Shown piece after piece: positions 33,183 through 41,328 of a stretch of 64,000 nt of DNA; position 1 is the first letter of the stretch; every line of letters begins with the position of its first letter. A program made the position numbers and the translations under genes. The notes below the pieces were generated by a model. That model was not told where the DNA came from, did not search any database, and worked only from the letters and a program-made list of their open reading frames with translations. The stretch lies in assembly GCA_021390615.1 (NCBI GenBank), contig JAJEJU010000024.1, positions 806,001 through 870,000 of the forward strand, written 5' to 3'. Source of the DNA: Rhodanobacteraceae bacterium ZG21-1. Lineage in GTDB: Bacteria; Pseudomonadota; Gammaproteobacteria; Xanthomonadales; Rhodanobacteraceae.

Positions 33183-33506
33183 TCAGCGCTGCAGCAGCGA
33201 CAGCTTGTCGGGCTTGCCTTCCCAGTCCTTGGCGTCGGGCAAGCCGTCCTTGCGCTCGGTGATCACTGGCCAGCCCTTGGCCAGCTCGGCGTTGAGGGCC
33301 ACGAAACCTTCCTGGCCGCCGGGCACGTCGTCCTCGGGATAAATCGCGTTGATCGGGCATTCCGGCTCGCACAAGGTGCAGTCGATGCACTCGTCCGGAT
33401 CGATCACCAGGAAATTGGGGCCTTCGTGGAAGGCGTCGACCGGGCAGACTTCAACGCAGTCGGTGTACTTGCATTTGATGCAGTTGTCGGTGACGACGAA
33501 GGTCAT
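33183..33506 (-). CDS. fdxA: 7Fe ferredoxin FdxA
   Basis: 107 residues from ATG 33506 ([26 protein letters not shown]). Two cluster motifs are seen: [14 protein letters not shown] for a 3Fe-4S plus ligand sharing, and [12 protein letters not shown] for a 4Fe-4S cluster. The C-terminal extension ([21 protein letters not shown]) is typical of Azotobacter-type FdxA. It carries electrons in the cytoplasm; the partner is not evident. It is convergent with bamC. Confidence 0.96.
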   Translation of the reverse strand: MTFVVTDNCIKCKYTDCVEVCPVDAFHEGPNFLVIDPDECIDCTLCEPECPINAIYPEDDVPGGQEGFVALNAELAKGWPVITERKDGLPDAKDWEGKPDKLSLLQR

Positions 33507-33630
33507 GGCGACTTGTATGGCCTTTGCAAAGTGCGGCCGGCGGTGCCTTTCGCGGCCCCTTCCGATGCAGGAGAGGCGAAGCGCCATCCGCCTGCAGCTT
33601 GCCGCGAACGCGCCTGGGCGCAGGAAAAGG

Positions 33631-33706
33631 TGGCGCTCCCAACGAGGTTCGAACTCGTGTTCCCGCCTTGAGAGGGCGGTGTCCTAGGCCACTAGACGAT
33701 GGGAGC
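33631..33706 (-). tRNA. tRNA-Glu (anticodon CUC)
   Basis: On the minus strand the 76-base gene begins GCTCCCATCGTCTAGTGGCC and ends with an encoded CCA. The acceptor stem GCTCCCA/TGGGAGC is perfect. The anticodon loop is CTCTCAA, giving anticodon CUC for GAG codons; the stem CCGCC/GGCGG and the D-arm GTCTAGTGGCCTAGGAC are typical of tRNA-Glu. The CUC isoacceptor is additional to the usual UUC one and fits a GC-rich genome. Confidence 0.96.
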
Positions 33707-33726
33707 GTATTGCTGCGAGGCGCGCT

Positions 33727-33754
33727 AGTATAACGGAATAGTTCCGCGCGGCAA
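33727..33754 (-). promoter_or_regulatory. Sigma-70 promoter of tRNA-Glu
   Basis: On the minus strand TTGCCG (33754-33749) and TATACT (33732-33727) are spaced by 16 bases, and the start region after it is GC-rich (AGCGCGC), as in stringently controlled stable-RNA promoters. Confidence 0.7.
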
Positions 33755-33891
33755 CGCCTGCGTCATGGCGGGGGAAGCGACCGGCGGAACGGCGCGTGGT
33801 GCCGGTATGGGCCCCGCTGAGCGAAGCCGGCTGCGCGGTCCGCCGCGGCAGCGCGTATATACGGGCCACGACCCGCAAGGATTCATGCCGC

Positions 33892-35238
33892 TTGAACCTC
33901 GAAGCACGGAACGACATTTCGCCTGCATTGCGCATCATTCCGCGCGAGCAGCACAACATCTCCCGCAAGAACATCAGCAAGGCAGCGTTGCGCGTGCTGT
34001 ATCGCCTCAATGAGGCGGGCTACGACGCCTTCCTGGTCGGCGGCGCCGTGCGCGACCTGCTGCTCGGCGGACACCCCAAGGATTTCGACGTCGCCACCAG
34101 CGCCACGCCGGACGAGGTGAAGAAGCTGTTCCGGAACTGCCGTCTGATCGGCCGCCGGTTCCGCCTCGCCCACGTGGTGTTCGGGCCCGAGATCATCGAG
34201 GTGGCGACCTTCCGCGGCACCGGCGAGGACGAGGGCGGCGGCGACCGCCACATCGTCGACGGCCTGATCGTGCGCGACAACATCTGGGGCACGATCGAGG
34301 AAGACGCGGTGCGCCGCGATTTCCGGGTCAACGCGCTGTATTACGACATCAGCGACTTCTCGGTGCGCGACTATGTCGGCGGCATGCAGGACCTGCAGGA
34401 TCGCGTGCTGCACCTGATCGGCGATCCGGCCACGCGCTATCGGGAAGATCCGGTGCGCATGCTGCGCGCGGCGCGCCTGGCGGCCAAGCTGGATTTCCGC
34501 ATCGACGATGCCGCCTCCGCGGCGTTTGCCGAGCTGGGTCCCTTGCTCGCCGATGCGGCGCCGGCGCGCCTGTTCGACGAGTCGCTGAAGCTGTTCCTGA
34601 GCGGGCATGGCCTGAAGAGCTTCCGCATGCTGGAGCAGTGCGGCCTGCTGAAATTCCTGTTCCCGACCACGGCGCGCGCGCTGCAGCGAGGCGACGAAGC
34701 CCTGCGCGCGCTGGTCGAAAGCGGTCTGAGCAATACCGACGCCCGCGTCATGGAAGGCAAGTCGGTGACGCCGGCCTTCCTGTTCGCGGTGCTGCTGTGG
34801 GGCGAGGTGCGTGATCTGGCGCATGCGCTGATCGCGCGCGGCCTGGACGGCAACGAGGCCTGGGCACGCGCCGCCGCACAGGTGGTGGGCGAGCAGTGTC
34901 AGCGCGTGGCGATCCCGCGACGCTTCACCTTCACCATGGAAGAAATCTGGTCGCTGCAGCCGCGCTTCGAGCAGATCCAGCGCAAGCGCGTGTTCCGCCT
35001 GCTGACCCACCCGCGCTTCCGCGCGGCCTTCGATTTCCTGCTGCTGCGCGGTGCCGAATCGCCGGCGCTGCGCGAGCTGGGGCAGTGGTGGGCGCATGCC
35101 CAGCAGCTGCCGCACGACACGCTGGCGGCGGCCCTGTCCGGGCATGGCGGCGAAGGCGACGGCTCGATGCCGACGCCGGGCAAGCCGCCACGCCGTCGCC
35201 GTCGTCGCAAGCCTGCCGGCCAGTCCGACGCGTCGTGA
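33892..35238 (+). CDS. pcnB: Poly(A) polymerase I
   Basis: 448 residues if the TTG at 33892 is used (AAGGA 10 bases upstream); the longer frame from 33796 has no family similarity. PcnB adds poly(A) tails to RNA 3' ends, promoting decay. The nucleotidyltransferase motif is VGGAVRDLLLGGHPKDFDVATSATP, followed by RRDFRVNALYYD and the RNA-binding region REDPVRMLRAARLAAKL. The tail RRRRRRKP is strongly basic and suits RNA binding, in contrast to CCA-adding enzymes, which lack it. It begins the pcnB-folK-panBC series; folK starts 8 bases after. Confidence 0.92.
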   Translation: MNLEARNDISPALRIIPREQHNISRKNISKAALRVLYRLNEAGYDAFLVGGAVRDLLLGGHPKDFDVATSATPDEVKKLFRNCRLIGRRFRLAHVVFGPEIIEVATFRGTGEDEGGGDRHIVDGLIVRDNIWGTIEEDAVRRDFRVNALYYDISDFSVRDYVGGMQDLQDRVLHLIGDPATRYREDPVRMLRAARLAAKLDFRIDDAASAAFAELGPLLADAAPARLFDESLKLFLSGHGLKSFRMLEQCGLLKFLFPTTARALQRGDEALRALVESGLSNTDARVMEGKSVTPAFLFAVLLWGEVRDLAHALIARGLDGNEAWARAAAQVVGEQCQRVAIPRRFTFTMEEIWSLQPRFEQIQRKRVFRLLTHPRFRAAFDFLLLRGAESPALRELGQWWAHAQQLPHDTLAAALSGHGGEGDGSMPTPGKPPRRRRRRKPAGQSDAS

Positions 35239-35246
35239 GCGAGCTC

Positions 35247-35735
35247 ATGTCGTTTCGGCGCGCCTATGTCGCGCTGGGCAGCAACCTGGGCGATTCGCAG
35301 CGCTATGTACAGCAAGCGATGGAGGCGCTGGCGCGGCTGGAACATACGCAGCTGTTGGCGCGCTCGTCGCTGTATCGCACCGAGGCCTGGGGCGTGACCG
35401 ACCAGCCGCCGTTCGTGAATGCCGCCGTGGCGTTGCAGACGAGGCTTGCGCCGCATGCCTTGCTGGACGCCATGCTGGCGATCGAGCGCGCTGCCGGGCG
35501 CGTGCGCGACGGCACGCGCTGGGGCCCGCGCACGCTCGATCTGGATCTGCTCCACGTCGATGGCGTGCAGCTCGCCGACGAACGACTGACGCTGCCGCAT
35601 CCGCGCATTGCCGAGCGCGCCTTCGTGCTGCTGCCTTTACACGACATAGCTCCGGAGCTGTTCCTGTCGGGGCAGGGGCGCGTGGCCGAACTGCTGGCGC
35701 GCGTCGATCCGGCCGGTTGTGAACGCTTGCCTTGA
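35247..35735 (+). CDS. folK: 6-hydroxymethyl-7,8-dihydropterin pyrophosphokinase
   Basis: 162 residues from ATG 35247. A GTG at 35235, overlapping the pcnB stop as GTGA, is an alternative adding four residues. FolK transfers pyrophosphate from ATP to hydroxymethyl-dihydropterin in folate synthesis. Motifs: YVALGSNLGDSQ, RTEAWGVTDQPPFVNAA, RWGPRTLDLDLL (metal-binding Asp pair) and LPHPRIAERAFVLLPL. The arrangement pcnB-folK is the same as in E. coli. Confidence 0.95.
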   Translation: MSFRRAYVALGSNLGDSQRYVQQAMEALARLEHTQLLARSSLYRTEAWGVTDQPPFVNAAVALQTRLAPHALLDAMLAIERAAGRVRDGTRWGPRTLDLDLLHVDGVQLADERLTLPHPRIAERAFVLLPLHDIAPELFLSGQGRVAELLARVDPAGCERLP

Positions 35736-35790
35736 GCGAGGGGCGCTTCGCGCCGGATAATCGGCATTCAACTCGCCGCGAGGAACCATC

Positions 35791-36621
35791 GTGTACGTGC
35801 AAAACGCCAAGTCCTCGGAGCGCAAGCCGGTCACCGTGCCCGGCCTGCATGCGATGAAGGCACAGGGTCAGCGCATCGTGGTGCTGACCGCCTACGACAC
35901 CAGCTTCGCCATGCAGCTGGAATCGGCCGGAGTCGATGTGGCCCTGGTCGGCGACTCGCTGGGCATGGTGGTGCAGGGACACCGCAGCACCTTGTCGGTC
36001 ACCCTGGAACACATGGTCTACCACACCGGCATGGTGGCGCGCGGCCTGTCCTCGACCCTGCTGATCGCCGATCTGCCGTTCATGGCCGATCGCGACGTGC
36101 CGCACGTGCTCGAAGCCGGTGCGCGGCTGGTCGGCGAGGCGGGCGCGGCGATGGTGAAGATCGAGGGCGCGGCTCCGCATGTGCTCGACGGCATCGCGGC
36201 GCTGGTGGCGCGGGCGATTCCGGTGTGCGCGCACGTCGGCCTGACGCCGCAGTCGGTGCACAAGTTCGGCGGCTTCCGCATCCAGGGGCGCGAGCAGGCG
36301 GCGGCGGATCGCGTGCTCGACGAAGCGCTCGCGGTGCAGTCCGCCGGCGCCGACCTGCTGGTGCTCGAAGGCGTGCCGCGCGCGCTGGGCGAGCGCGTCA
36401 CGCAAGCGCTGAAGATCCCGGTGATCGGCATCGGCGCAGGCCCGCAATGCGACGGCCAGGTGCTGGTGCTGCACGACATGCTGGGCATCACGCCGGGCAA
36501 GCGGCCCAAGTTCAGCAAGGACTTCCTGGCTGGGCGCGATTCGATCGCCGCCGCGATCCGCGCTTATGCCGACGACGTGCGCAGCGGGGCTTTCCCTGCT
36601 CCCGAACACTGTTTCGACTGA
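35791..36621 (+). CDS. panB: 3-methyl-2-oxobutanoate hydroxymethyltransferase
   Basis: 276 residues from GTG 35791, with GAGGA 9 bases upstream. PanB makes ketopantoate, the first committed step of pantothenate synthesis. Motifs: IVVLTAYDTSFA, VGDSLGMVVQGH (metal-binding Asp), GAAMVKIEG, VCAHVGLTPQSVHKFGGF with the catalytic Glu later (LVLEGVP) and GIGAGPQCDGQVLVLHDMLGI. It is followed by panC 9 bases later, one operon. Confidence 0.97.
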   Translation: MYVQNAKSSERKPVTVPGLHAMKAQGQRIVVLTAYDTSFAMQLESAGVDVALVGDSLGMVVQGHRSTLSVTLEHMVYHTGMVARGLSSTLLIADLPFMADRDVPHVLEAGARLVGEAGAAMVKIEGAAPHVLDGIAALVARAIPVCAHVGLTPQSVHKFGGFRIQGREQAAADRVLDEALAVQSAGADLLVLEGVPRALGERVTQALKIPVIGIGAGPQCDGQVLVLHDMLGITPGKRPKFSKDFLAGRDSIAAAIRAYADDVRSGAFPAPEHCFD

Positions 36622-36630
36622 GAGCTTTCC

Positions 36631-37476
36631 ATGCAGACCGTGCAAGACGTGGCCGCCCTGCGCGCCGTGGTGCGAGGCTGGCGCAGCCAGGGTTATACCG
36701 TGGGCTTCGTGCCCACCATGGGCAACCTGCACGCAGGCCACCAGTCGCTGATCAAGCTGGCGCGCGCGCGAACCGACCGGGTAGTGGCGAGCATCTTCGT
36801 CAATCCCACCCAGTTCGGCCCCCATGAAGACTTCGAGCGTTACCCGCGCACCTTGATCCAGGATCAGGCCGGCCTGGCCGAGCAGGGCTGCGACCTGCTG
36901 TTCGCGCCCGAGGTGGCGACCATCTATCCCTACGGCGCGGCGCAGACGGTCAGCGTGCACGTGCCGCAGATCACCGAAACGCTGGAAGGCGCGCATCGGC
37001 CCGGGCACTTCGACGGCGTGGCCACGGTGGTGTGCAAGCTGTTCAACCTGCTGCAGCCCGACCTCGCGGTGTTCGGGCAGAAGGACTGCCAGCAGTTGAA
37101 GGTGATCGAGCGCATGGTGCGCGACCTCTCGCTGCCGGTGAAGATTCTGGCCGCGCCCACGCTGCGTGCCGAGGACGGCCTGGCGCTGAGCTCGCGCAAC
37201 CAGTACCTGTCGAAGGAAGAGCGCGAACTGGCGCCGCTGGTCTACGTCACCCTGCAGCAGATGCGCGATCTGGTGAGCAAGGGACATGCCTGGCCGGCGG
37301 TGGAGCAGGCGGCCACCTCCAAGCTCGCCAAGGCCGGCTTCGTGCCTGACTATGCCGTGATCCGCCGTGCCGACGACCTGGGCGTGCCGGCGCGGGACCA
37401 GCGCGACGGCCTGATCGGCCTGGTCGCCGCCAGGCTGGGCAGCACGCGCCTGATCGACAACTTGATCTTCGACTGA
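36631..37476 (+). CDS. panC: Pantothenate synthetase
   Basis: 281 residues from ATG 36631. PanC joins pantoate and beta-alanine with ATP. Motifs: [18 protein letters not shown] (HIGH-like), [51 protein letters not shown] and [11 protein letters not shown] (KMSKS-like). The order panB-panC is usual. A GC-rich hairpin (37498-37520) and then a separate promoter divide it from panD. Confidence 0.97.
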   Translation: MQTVQDVAALRAVVRGWRSQGYTVGFVPTMGNLHAGHQSLIKLARARTDRVVASIFVNPTQFGPHEDFERYPRTLIQDQAGLAEQGCDLLFAPEVATIYPYGAAQTVSVHVPQITETLEGAHRPGHFDGVATVVCKLFNLLQPDLAVFGQKDCQQLKVIERMVRDLSLPVKILAAPTLRAEDGLALSSRNQYLSKEERELAPLVYVTLQQMRDLVSKGHAWPAVEQAATSKLAKAGFVPDYAVIRRADDLGVPARDQRDGLIGLVAARLGSTRLIDNLIFD

Positions 37477-37497
37477 TCGCCCCCACTGAGGGGCCGA

Positions 37498-37520
37498 GCC
37501 GGCAGCCAACGGCTGCCGGC
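37498..37520 (+). terminator. GC-rich hairpin between panC and panD
   Basis: GCCGGCAGCC (37498-37507) and GGCTGCCGGC (37511-37520) form a perfect 10-bp stem with an AAC loop, 21 bases after the panC stop. No T run follows, so it may pause or protect mRNA rather than end it fully. A promoter lies directly downstream. Confidence 0.6.
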
Positions 37521-37538
37521 GGTCGGAAGCAGCCGATG

Positions 37539-37567
37539 TTGCGACGCAACGTCGACACTTCGATAAT
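37539..37567 (+). promoter_or_regulatory. Sigma-70-type promoter of panD
   Basis: TTGCGA (37539-37544) and GATAAT (37562-37567) with a 17-base spacer, 37 bases before the panD ATG. Together with the hairpin upstream it suggests that panD can be expressed apart from panBC. Confidence 0.65.
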
Positions 37568-37604
37568 GTGGCACCAAGCAGGCTGTTCCTGCCGGAATGA
37601 CGTC

Positions 37605-37991
37605 ATGCACCTGAATATGCTGAAGGCCAAGATCCATCGCGCCACGGTGACCCACGCCGAGCTGCACTACGAAGGATCGATCGCCATCGACGGGCTGCTG
37701 CTGGATGCCTCCGGGATCCGCGAGTACGAGCAGATCCACGCGTGGAACATCAACAACGGCAAGCGCTTCGTCACCTATGCGCTGCGCGCGGAGGAAGGCT
37801 CCGGCATCATCTCGGTGAACGGCAGCGCCGCACACCGGGCCCAGCCGGGCGATCTGATCATCATTGCCGCGTTCGTGCATCTCGACGAGGCCGAGCTGGA
37901 GAAATTCCAGCCGACCCTGGTGTACGCCGACGCCAACAACCGCATCTCGCACACCAACCGCTCCATTCCCAAGCAGATGGCCGCCGCCTGA
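37605..37991 (+). CDS. panD: Aspartate 1-decarboxylase precursor
   Basis: 128 residues from ATG 37605 ([20 protein letters not shown]), aligned with the start of E. coli PanD. The protein cleaves itself between Gly24 and Ser25 (YEGSIAI) to form the pyruvoyl cofactor that decarboxylates aspartate to beta-alanine, the partner of pantoate in the PanC reaction. [11 protein letters not shown] and [10 protein letters not shown] are the other family motifs. It is separated from panC by 128 bases with its own promoter. Confidence 0.97.
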   Translation: MHLNMLKAKIHRATVTHAELHYEGSIAIDGLLLDASGIREYEQIHAWNINNGKRFVTYALRAEEGSGIISVNGSAAHRAQPGDLIIIAAFVHLDEAELEKFQPTLVYADANNRISHTNRSIPKQMAAA

Positions 37992-38024
37992 GCGGTGGTC
38001 GATAGTGCATTCGGGCGGACGGCG

Positions 38025-39131
38025 CTAGTCGCGCGTCGGCCTTGGGCTTTGGTGACGAGCCAGGGCCCAGGCGACATGCTCGCGGACCAGGGCCGACGGA
38101 TGCCCGGCTCGCGCGAGCAGGGCGCGGGTGACGGCGGCCGAGCTCGGCGCATTGCCTAGCGCCACTGCGATATTGCGCAGCCAGCCTTCGTAGCCGGTGC
38201 GGCGAATCGCCATGCCCTCGGTGCGCTTGAGGAACTCCTCCTCGCTCCACGCGAACAGCTCCACCAGCTTGGCGCCGTCCAGTCGATGGCGCGGCGCGAA
38301 ATCCGGCTCGGCGGTGTCCTGCGCGAACTTGTTCCACGGACAGATCAGCTGGCAGTCGTCGCAGCCGAAGATGCGATTGCCGATGGGGGCGCGCAGCTCT
38401 TCCGGAATCGAACCCTTCAGCTCGATGGTGAGATAGGAAATGCAGCGGCGCGCGTCGAGCCGATAGGGCGCGACGATGGCCTGGGTCGGGCAGATGTCGA
38501 TGCAGCGGCGGCAGCTGCCGCAGTGGGCGCTGGCCGGCAAGTCCGGCGGCAGCGGCAGGTCGGTGTAGAGCTCGCCGAGGAAGAAGTAAGAGCCGGCGCG
38601 CCGATTGATCAACACGGTGTGCTTGCCGATCCAGCCCAACCCGGCATTGCGCGCCAGGGCTTTTTCCAGCACCGGCGCGGAATCGACGTAGGCGCGATAG
38701 CCGAAGTCGCCGACCACCTCGCGGATGCGTTCGGCCAGCTTCTGCAGGCGCATCCGCATCAGCTTGTGATAGTCGCGCCCCAGCGCGTAGCGCGCCACGT
38801 AGCCGCTTTCGGCATCCTCGAGCACGCTCCAGGCATTGCGCGTGCCCGGCGGCACGTAGTCCATGCGCACCGAGACCACCCGGAGCGTGCCGGGCTCGAG
38901 CTCGCCCGGACGGCTGCGCTTGTCGCCGTGGCGAGCCATGTAGTCCATCTCGCCGTGATGTCCCTGCTTGAGCCAGCGCTTCAGGTGCCGCTCGTCCTCG
39001 CCCAGTTCGATCCCGGCGATGCCGGCGTCGGCGAAACCGAGCTCGCGCGCCCAGCGCTTGATGTCGACGGCGAGGACGGCATAGTCGATCGGCGCGACGA
39101 TGGAGGCGGGAGGATGATCGCCGGGAGACAT
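38025..39131 (-). CDS. queG: Epoxyqueuosine reductase
   Basis: 368 residues from ATG 39131. QueG reduces epoxyqueuosine to queuosine in tRNA, using cobalamin and two 4Fe-4S clusters. Cluster motifs: CGSCRRCIDICPTQAI and CDDCQLICPWN. The N-terminal cobalamin region includes DYVPPGT, GRDYHKLMRMRLQKLA and RNAGLGWIGKHTVLINRRAGSYFFLGEL. A HEAT-like C-terminus (NIAVALGN...HVAWALARH) is complete. It is divergent from nnr, with 39 bases between the two starts. Confidence 0.96.
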   Translation of the reverse strand: MSPGDHPPASIVAPIDYAVLAVDIKRWARELGFADAGIAGIELGEDERHLKRWLKQGHHGEMDYMARHGDKRSRPGELEPGTLRVVSVRMDYVPPGTRNAWSVLEDAESGYVARYALGRDYHKLMRMRLQKLAERIREVVGDFGYRAYVDSAPVLEKALARNAGLGWIGKHTVLINRRAGSYFFLGELYTDLPLPPDLPASAHCGSCRRCIDICPTQAIVAPYRLDARRCISYLTIELKGSIPEELRAPIGNRIFGCDDCQLICPWNKFAQDTAEPDFAPRHRLDGAKLVELFAWSEEEFLKRTEGMAIRRTGYEGWLRNIAVALGNAPSSAAVTRALLARAGHPSALVREHVAWALARHQSPRPTRD

Positions 39132-39135
39132 GCGC

Positions 39136-39164
39136 GCATTGTAAGAGCCGGGCGCCCCTATAAT
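39136..39164 (+). promoter_or_regulatory. Promoter of nnr giving a probable leaderless mRNA
   Basis: A perfect TATAAT at 39159-39164 ends 6 bases before the nnr ATG, so transcription should begin at or next to the A of the start codon. The -35 position 17 bases before holds only a weak GCATTG (39136-39141). No ribosome binding site precedes nnr, as expected of a leaderless message. Confidence 0.6.
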
Positions 39165-39170
39165 CTCAAG

Positions 39171-40670
39171 ATGAGTGCTGCCAGTCCTTCGATGACCTCG
39201 ATTGCCGAGTGTCTCTACACGGTGTCCCAGATCCGCGGGCTGGAGCAGCGGCTGATCGAGCGCGACGCGGTGATCAGCGGCCTCGCGCTGATGCAGCGGG
39301 CCGCCCATGCCGCGCTGGCGAGCCTGCGCCGACGCTGGCCGCAGGCGCGACGGCTGAGCATCTGGTGCGGACCCGGCAACAACGGTGGCGATGGTTTTCT
39401 GGTGGCGCTCGGTGCGCATCAAGCCGGCCTGCAGGTCGAGCTGTTCGCGCTGGCGGAGGCTTCCAACGGCGACGCAGCCGCGGCACGCCAGGCCTGCCTC
39501 GATGCCGGTCTGCACATTCGCTCTGTCGACGATGCGAACGAGCTGCCGGACGTCGACGTGCATGTGGATGCTCTGTACGGCATCGGCTTGAATCGTGCGC
39601 CTGCAGCGCCCGTCGCCACGCTGATCGAACGCATCAACGCGAGCGGCCGGCCGGTGCTCGCACTGGACGTACCCTCCGGGCTGGATGCGGATACCGGGCA
39701 GGCGCCAGGTGCGGCCATCCGCGCCGATCTCACGGTGAGCTTTCTCGGATTCAAGCGCGGCCTGTTTACCGGCGCCGCGGCCGATCACGTCGGCCTCTGC
39801 GAGCTGGCCGAACTCGGCATGTCGTCCGAGACGCGATTGCTGCCGCCCGACGCGATGCTGATGGCGGCAGCGAGCCTGCCGCGCCGCGCGCGCGCCAGCT
39901 ACAAGAACCGCAACGGCCACGTGCTGGCGATCGGCGGCGATCACGGCACGGCGGGCGCGATCCGGCTGTGCGCGGAAGCGGCCTTGCGCAGCGGAGCCGG
40001 CCTGGTCAGCGTGGCCACCCGCGTGGAGCACATGACGGCGCTCAACGCAGCGCGGCCCGAGCTGATGGCGCGCGGGGTGGATGGGCCGCAGGCGCTGGAA
40101 CCGATGCTCGACCGCGCCGATGTGCTGGCGCTGGGCCCTGGGTTGGGGCAGACGGCCTGGGGCCATGCGCTATGGCTGACCGCGCTGGAGTCGGGGCGGC
40201 CGCTGGTGCTGGACGCCGACGGGCTCAACCTGCTCGCGCAGGCGCCGCGCCAGTTCGGCCCCCCGGCGGTGTTGACCCCGCATCCGGGCGAAGCCGCCCG
40301 CCTGCTGGGCTGCACCACCGCCGAGATCGAGCGGGACCGCTATGCCGCGGTGCGCGAGCTGGCCCGGCGCTACACCGCGGTGGCCGTGCTGAAGGGCGCG
40401 GGCAGCGTGGTCGCCGACCCGGACGGTAGTGTGCAGGTCTGCCCCTGGGGCAATCCCGGCATGGCCTCGGGTGGCATGGGTGACCTGCTGACCGGCGTCA
40501 TCGCCGGATTGCTGGCGCAGGGCTGCGACGCCTGGCAGGCAGCCACGCTGGGGGTAGGTCTGCATGCGCGGGCCGGCGACCTGGCGGCGCGGCAGGGCGA
40601 ACGCGGCCTGCTCGCCACGGACCTGCTCGAACCCCTGCGGCAACTGGTCAACGGAGGCGGCGATGGCTGA
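39171..40670 (+). CDS. nnr: Bifunctional NAD(P)H-hydrate epimerase and ADP-dependent dehydratase
   Basis: 499 residues from ATG 39171. The N-terminal YjeF_N domain epimerises damaged NAD(P)HX (IWCGPGNNGGDGFLVA, LDVPSGLDADTG). The C-terminal ribokinase-like domain dehydrates it with ADP (VLAIGGDHGTAGAIRL, GPGLGQ, VLDADGLNLLA, LTPHPGEAARLLG, NPGMASGGMGDLLTGVIAGLLAQG). This repairs the cofactor in the cytoplasm. It overlaps tsaE by 8 bases, so the two are coupled. The start has no ribosome binding site but an ideal -10 box just before it. Confidence 0.96.
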   Translation: MSAASPSMTSIAECLYTVSQIRGLEQRLIERDAVISGLALMQRAAHAALASLRRRWPQARRLSIWCGPGNNGGDGFLVALGAHQAGLQVELFALAEASNGDAAAARQACLDAGLHIRSVDDANELPDVDVHVDALYGIGLNRAPAAPVATLIERINASGRPVLALDVPSGLDADTGQAPGAAIRADLTVSFLGFKRGLFTGAAADHVGLCELAELGMSSETRLLPPDAMLMAAASLPRRARASYKNRNGHVLAIGGDHGTAGAIRLCAEAALRSGAGLVSVATRVEHMTALNAARPELMARGVDGPQALEPMLDRADVLALGPGLGQTAWGHALWLTALESGRPLVLDADGLNLLAQAPRQFGPPAVLTPHPGEAARLLGCTTAEIERDRYAAVRELARRYTAVAVLKGAGSVVADPDGSVQVCPWGNPGMASGGMGDLLTGVIAGLLAQGCDAWQAATLGVGLHARAGDLAARQGERGLLATDLLEPLRQLVNGGGDG

Positions 40671-41133
40671 GCAGACCTGGCCATTGCCCGACGAACCGGC
40701 CACCGCGGCGCTGGCGGCGCAATGGGCCAAGGCGCTGGACGGTGGATTGGTGATCTACCTGCATGGCGAGCTGGGCGCGGGCAAGACCTCGTTCGCGCGG
40801 GCCCTGCTGGGCGCCGCCGGGGTAGGCGAACGCATCAAGAGTCCGACCTACAGCCTGGTCGAGGGCTATCTGGCCGGCGATCGGCCTGCCTGGCACCTCG
40901 ATCTGTACCGCATCGCCGATCCCGACGAGTTGCAGTGGCTGGGGCTGGATAGCCTGGCTGATCCGGCCGCACTGGTCCTGGTGGAGTGGCCCGAACGCGG
41001 CGCCGGCGCCTTGCCGGCCGCGGACCTGGAGCTGCAGTTGGACTACGCCGGCGCCGGCCGGCGGGCGGCGGCAGCCAGCCGCTCGGCGCGTGGCGAGCGG
41101 CTGCTGCAGCGCCTGAACGGGCTCCAGCGCTGA
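40663..41133 (+). CDS. tsaE: tRNA threonylcarbamoyladenosine synthesis ATPase TsaE
   Basis: 156 residues from ATG 40663, overlapping nnr. TsaE is the ATPase that assists TsaB/TsaD in forming t6A37 in ANN-decoding tRNAs. Motifs: Walker A GELGAGKTSFARALLGAAG, IKSPTYSLVEGY, HLDLYR and LVLVEWPERG. The nnr-tsaE-amiC-mutL order is the same as in E. coli. A gap of 195 bases follows before amiC. Confidence 0.95.
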   Translation: MAEQTWPLPDEPATAALAAQWAKALDGGLVIYLHGELGAGKTSFARALLGAAGVGERIKSPTYSLVEGYLAGDRPAWHLDLYRIADPDELQWLGLDSLADPAALVLVEWPERGAGALPAADLELQLDYAGAGRRAAAASRSARGERLLQRLNGLQR

Positions 41134-41328
41134 CTCGAGGCGACCAGCTAGACATCCTGCGAGCACAAGTCGCTGTTTCGATTATGGAAACTCGCAAAAG
41201 CCATAGGCCTGGTCGGTCGGATCATCAAGGGGTTTGCGGGCCATACCTTGACGAAGTCTGACGAACCTCGCGCAGGTTATGGATATTCAAGGAAAAATCT
41301 ATTGCATTCCAGCGGATGCTGGGATTCA

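Noticed and set aside
41134..41328. Upstream TTG start (41248) or short ORF before amiC
   Set aside because: The signal peptide begins at ATG 41329; the added residues would bury it.
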